Of a stretch of DNA of 64,000 nucleotides, positions 62,217 to 64,000 are shown in pieces. Position 1 is the first letter of the stretch. Each line of letters starts with the position of its first letter. The notes below the pieces were generated by a model. That model had not been told where the DNA came from. It was given only the letters and a program-made list of their open reading frames with translations, and searched no databases. The stretch spans positions 992,001 through 1,056,000 of the forward strand of contig OZ253536.1 of NCBI GenBank assembly GCA_965262425.1, given 5' to 3'. The DNA is from CAZOZZ01 sp965262425. Its GTDB lineage: Bacteria > Acidobacteriota > Terriglobia > 20CM-2-55-15. The translations under genes and the position numbers were made by a program.

Positions 62217-64000
62217 ATGAAGAAAGTCCTGCTGCTGGTTCTGATCCTGCTCACGCCCCCGACCCGGTCGCTCTCCCAGACGACTTATCCCTCCGTCGGC
62301 GGAGACCAGATCCGGACCGAAACCTATCTGATACCCGCGCCGACGAGCGCCCCGATGTCTCCAACCTGGTCTCCGGATGGAAACTGGATCGCATTCTCGA
62401 TGTCGGGTTCGATCTGGCGGGTTCCGGTGGAAGGCGGAGCCGTGGAGGAGTTGACCCGTGGTCCGGGTTACGACTATCAGCCTTCCTATTCCCCCGATGG
62501 GAACAGCATCGTATTCGTCCGCGATCGAGACAAGAAGGTCGACATATGGGAGCTTGGCGCCTCCGAACGGCAGGTTACCGACGACGATGCCGTCGATCTG
62601 CTTCCCAGTTATACGCCGGAAGGCGAGATCATTTTTTACTCCAGCCGTGGGGGTAACTTTGATGTGTGGAAAGCCCCCGACGAGCAGTTGACGACCGACC
62701 GGTCCCGGGACATGCAGCCCAGCTATTCCCCTGTCGAACCCGTTGTCGTATTCGTTTCGAGCAGGGAATCGCCCGTCGGCACGGGCGGAATCTGGAAGAA
62801 AGACCTTCGAACGGGCGAAGCCACGCTGGTTTATTTCGAAGAGACTGTTTATCGTGCGCGTCCCGCGTTCTCTCCCGACGGTCGTGAGATCCTTTTCAGT
62901 TCGAACGGTGACCTTTGGCGGATTTCGGCGGATGGTGGCGTTCCGGTTCGTGTGACCTTCGATGAGCCGAATGAGGAACTCGAAGCCCGGTGGTCGCCCG
63001 ACGGCCGGCAGATCGTCTATGTTTCCGACGCCAGGCAGCTCCGGATCGTGCCCACCCGAGGCGGTTACGGCGTGCCGGTTCCGATCGAAAGCCTCCGCTT
63101 CAAGCGACCTTCCGGACGGCTTACGGTTCGACTCGACGGTCCAGCCCGGGTTTCGATCACGGCTTCGGACGGCCGCGCGTACTCTCCGATCGGGTCTTAT
63201 CACCACGTCACCAACTCGACCGACACGCATTATTTCTACACCGACGGCGCGTTCGACATCGAACTGCCGCGAGGATCAGCCAAGATTCGCATAAACCGTG
63301 GCTTCGAATACGAAGTTATTAATTCAGAGATAGAGGTGCCTGGAAACCTCGATGTGTCCTTGAATAAAACATTCGCTCTTGACGGCTGGTATTCAGGCGA
63401 CACCCACGTCCACGACAGGCATTCGGGCATCTACCGGATCCTGCCTGAGGACATGGCCGTGGCGGCTGCGGCCGAGGACCTGAACGTGTCCAACATGCTC
63501 ATTCATGTCGATGGAACCCGGGTGCAGGGCGACATGAACAACTTCACCGGCTAGGACGATCCGCAATCGACGGACGAATACATCCTCCACTACAGCCAGG
63601 AGTATCGGACCACGCTTGGACACATCGCACTGCTCGGGATCAACGAATTCGTTTTTCCGTTCTCGAGCGGGGTTCGGGGCACCGTCCTCGGTTTGCCGGA
63701 TCCGCCGCTCTTCGAGATGGCACAGGCAGCCCGGGACCGTGGAGCGACCATCGGTATCCCGCACCCCTACTACTCTCAGATGGCGGCCGGATCCGTCGAG
63801 GGCGTCAGTCGTGGACGAGGGGCCACGGAGATCCCGGTCGACGTCGCCCTGGGTCTGATGGATTATTACGACATCAACTGTATCTGGGCCGATGAGCGGG
63901 AGTCCGCGGCGATCTACTACAAGTTGCTCAACAGCGGATTTCGCCTGCCGGTGGCCGGTGGTACGGACTCGTTTTCCGACGTGCCGCGCGATCCGCCGCT
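62217..64000 (+). pseudogene. TolB-propeller / CehA-McbA hydrolase, in-frame UAG, runs off the window
   Basis: Start ATG 62217, with signal peptide MKKVLLLVLILLTPPTRSLS. WD40/TolB-like repeats (SPTWSPDGNWIAFS, PSYSPDGNSIVFVRD, RWSPDGRQIVYVSD) lead to a CehA/McbA hydrolase domain: YSGDTHVHDRHSGIYRI and AEDLNVSNMLIHVDG. At TAG 63552-63554 (codon 446) the frame stops after NNFTG but continues as DDPQSTDEYILHYSQEY and LGHIALLGINEFVFPF to the window end. The family motif reads through this point, so the stop is a mutation or is recoded. Confidence 0.8.

Noticed and set aside
63552..63554. UAG read as pyrrolysine
   Set aside because: No structure or pyl gene is visible, the family does not use Pyl as far as I know, and a single-base nonsense change is simpler.

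Overview
The window (about 58-60% GC) looks like a chromosomal segment of a Gram-negative, heterotrophic bacterium, most likely Acidobacteriota or a deltaproteobacterial-type lineage. The grounds are the rpsA-sppA-HU/IHF order, the sucC-sucD-ndk-fba-xseA run, two DUF4159 proteins, OmpA and TPR proteins, a type IV pilus ATPase and a CehA/McbA-type secreted hydrolase. The phylum call is inference. No tRNA, rRNA or CRISPR array was recognised.

Layout: 0.4-3.5 kb rpsA, sppA, HU/IHF, then a dead HIT-family gene. 4.2-9.1 kb a GNAT enzyme, a zinc-finger membrane protein, DUF4159, MocA, a gamma-glutamyltransferase and small proteins. 9.1-10.8 kb pilT, carrying one MITE and ending in another. 10.9-14.9 kb a redoxin, DksA/TraR-like, ferritin-like, enoyl-CoA hydratase and a dihaem lipoprotein. 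15-18.4 kb an IS21-family element inside a MITE. 18.5-24.8 kb GlgC, TPR proteins and inositol-1-phosphate synthase. 24.8-27.6 kb pyruvate kinase split by an IS256-type element. 27.9-32.8 kb succinyl-CoA synthetase, Ndk, class I aldolase and XseA. 32.85-34 kb an IS630 element. 34.3-37.5 kb formyl-CoA transferase, a PanE/ApbA-type reductase and TtcA. 37.6-40.4 kb a beta-lactamase-fold/double-rhodanese gene split by an IS1182-type element. 40.5-45.3 kb DUF4159 and a molybdenum hydroxylase of 4-hydroxybenzoyl-CoA reductase type. 45.7-48.5 kb IS1595 and IS1380 elements side by side. 48.7-56.5 kb a head-group/decoration cluster (LicC/PntC-like nucleotidyltransferase, HisC/CobD-like PLP enzyme, LicD, CDP-alcohol phosphotransferase, histidine phosphatase), with two genes broken by insertions. 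56.7-64 kb OmpA, a methyltransferase, a CBS protein, a candidate UGA-recoded secreted protein, a polysaccharide deacetylase and a TolB/CehA-like protein with an in-frame UAG.

The main theme is a recent burst of mobile DNA. Seven IS copies of six families and three MITE families are present. MITE-A occurs six times, always 317 bp, five times with an exact 8-bp target duplication. In the five split genes, removing the insertion and one target copy rejoins the reading frame exactly, except that pilT has also lost its 3' end. The elements nest: IS21 in MITE-A, and MITE-A in MITE-B. Intergenic gaps hold a second layer of structure, hairpins built from short tandem modules (CGCAAAG, CGCAGAG, CACGAAG, AGTCCAA types).

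The most interesting biology is the 48.7-56.5 kb cluster, which reads as a pathway that makes an amino-alcohol phosphate or aminophosphonate, activates it with CTP and transfers it to a lipid or glycan. Next is the UGA codon at 61004-61006, which is followed at suitable spacing by a hairpin with a GGU loop, as in bacterial SECIS elements.
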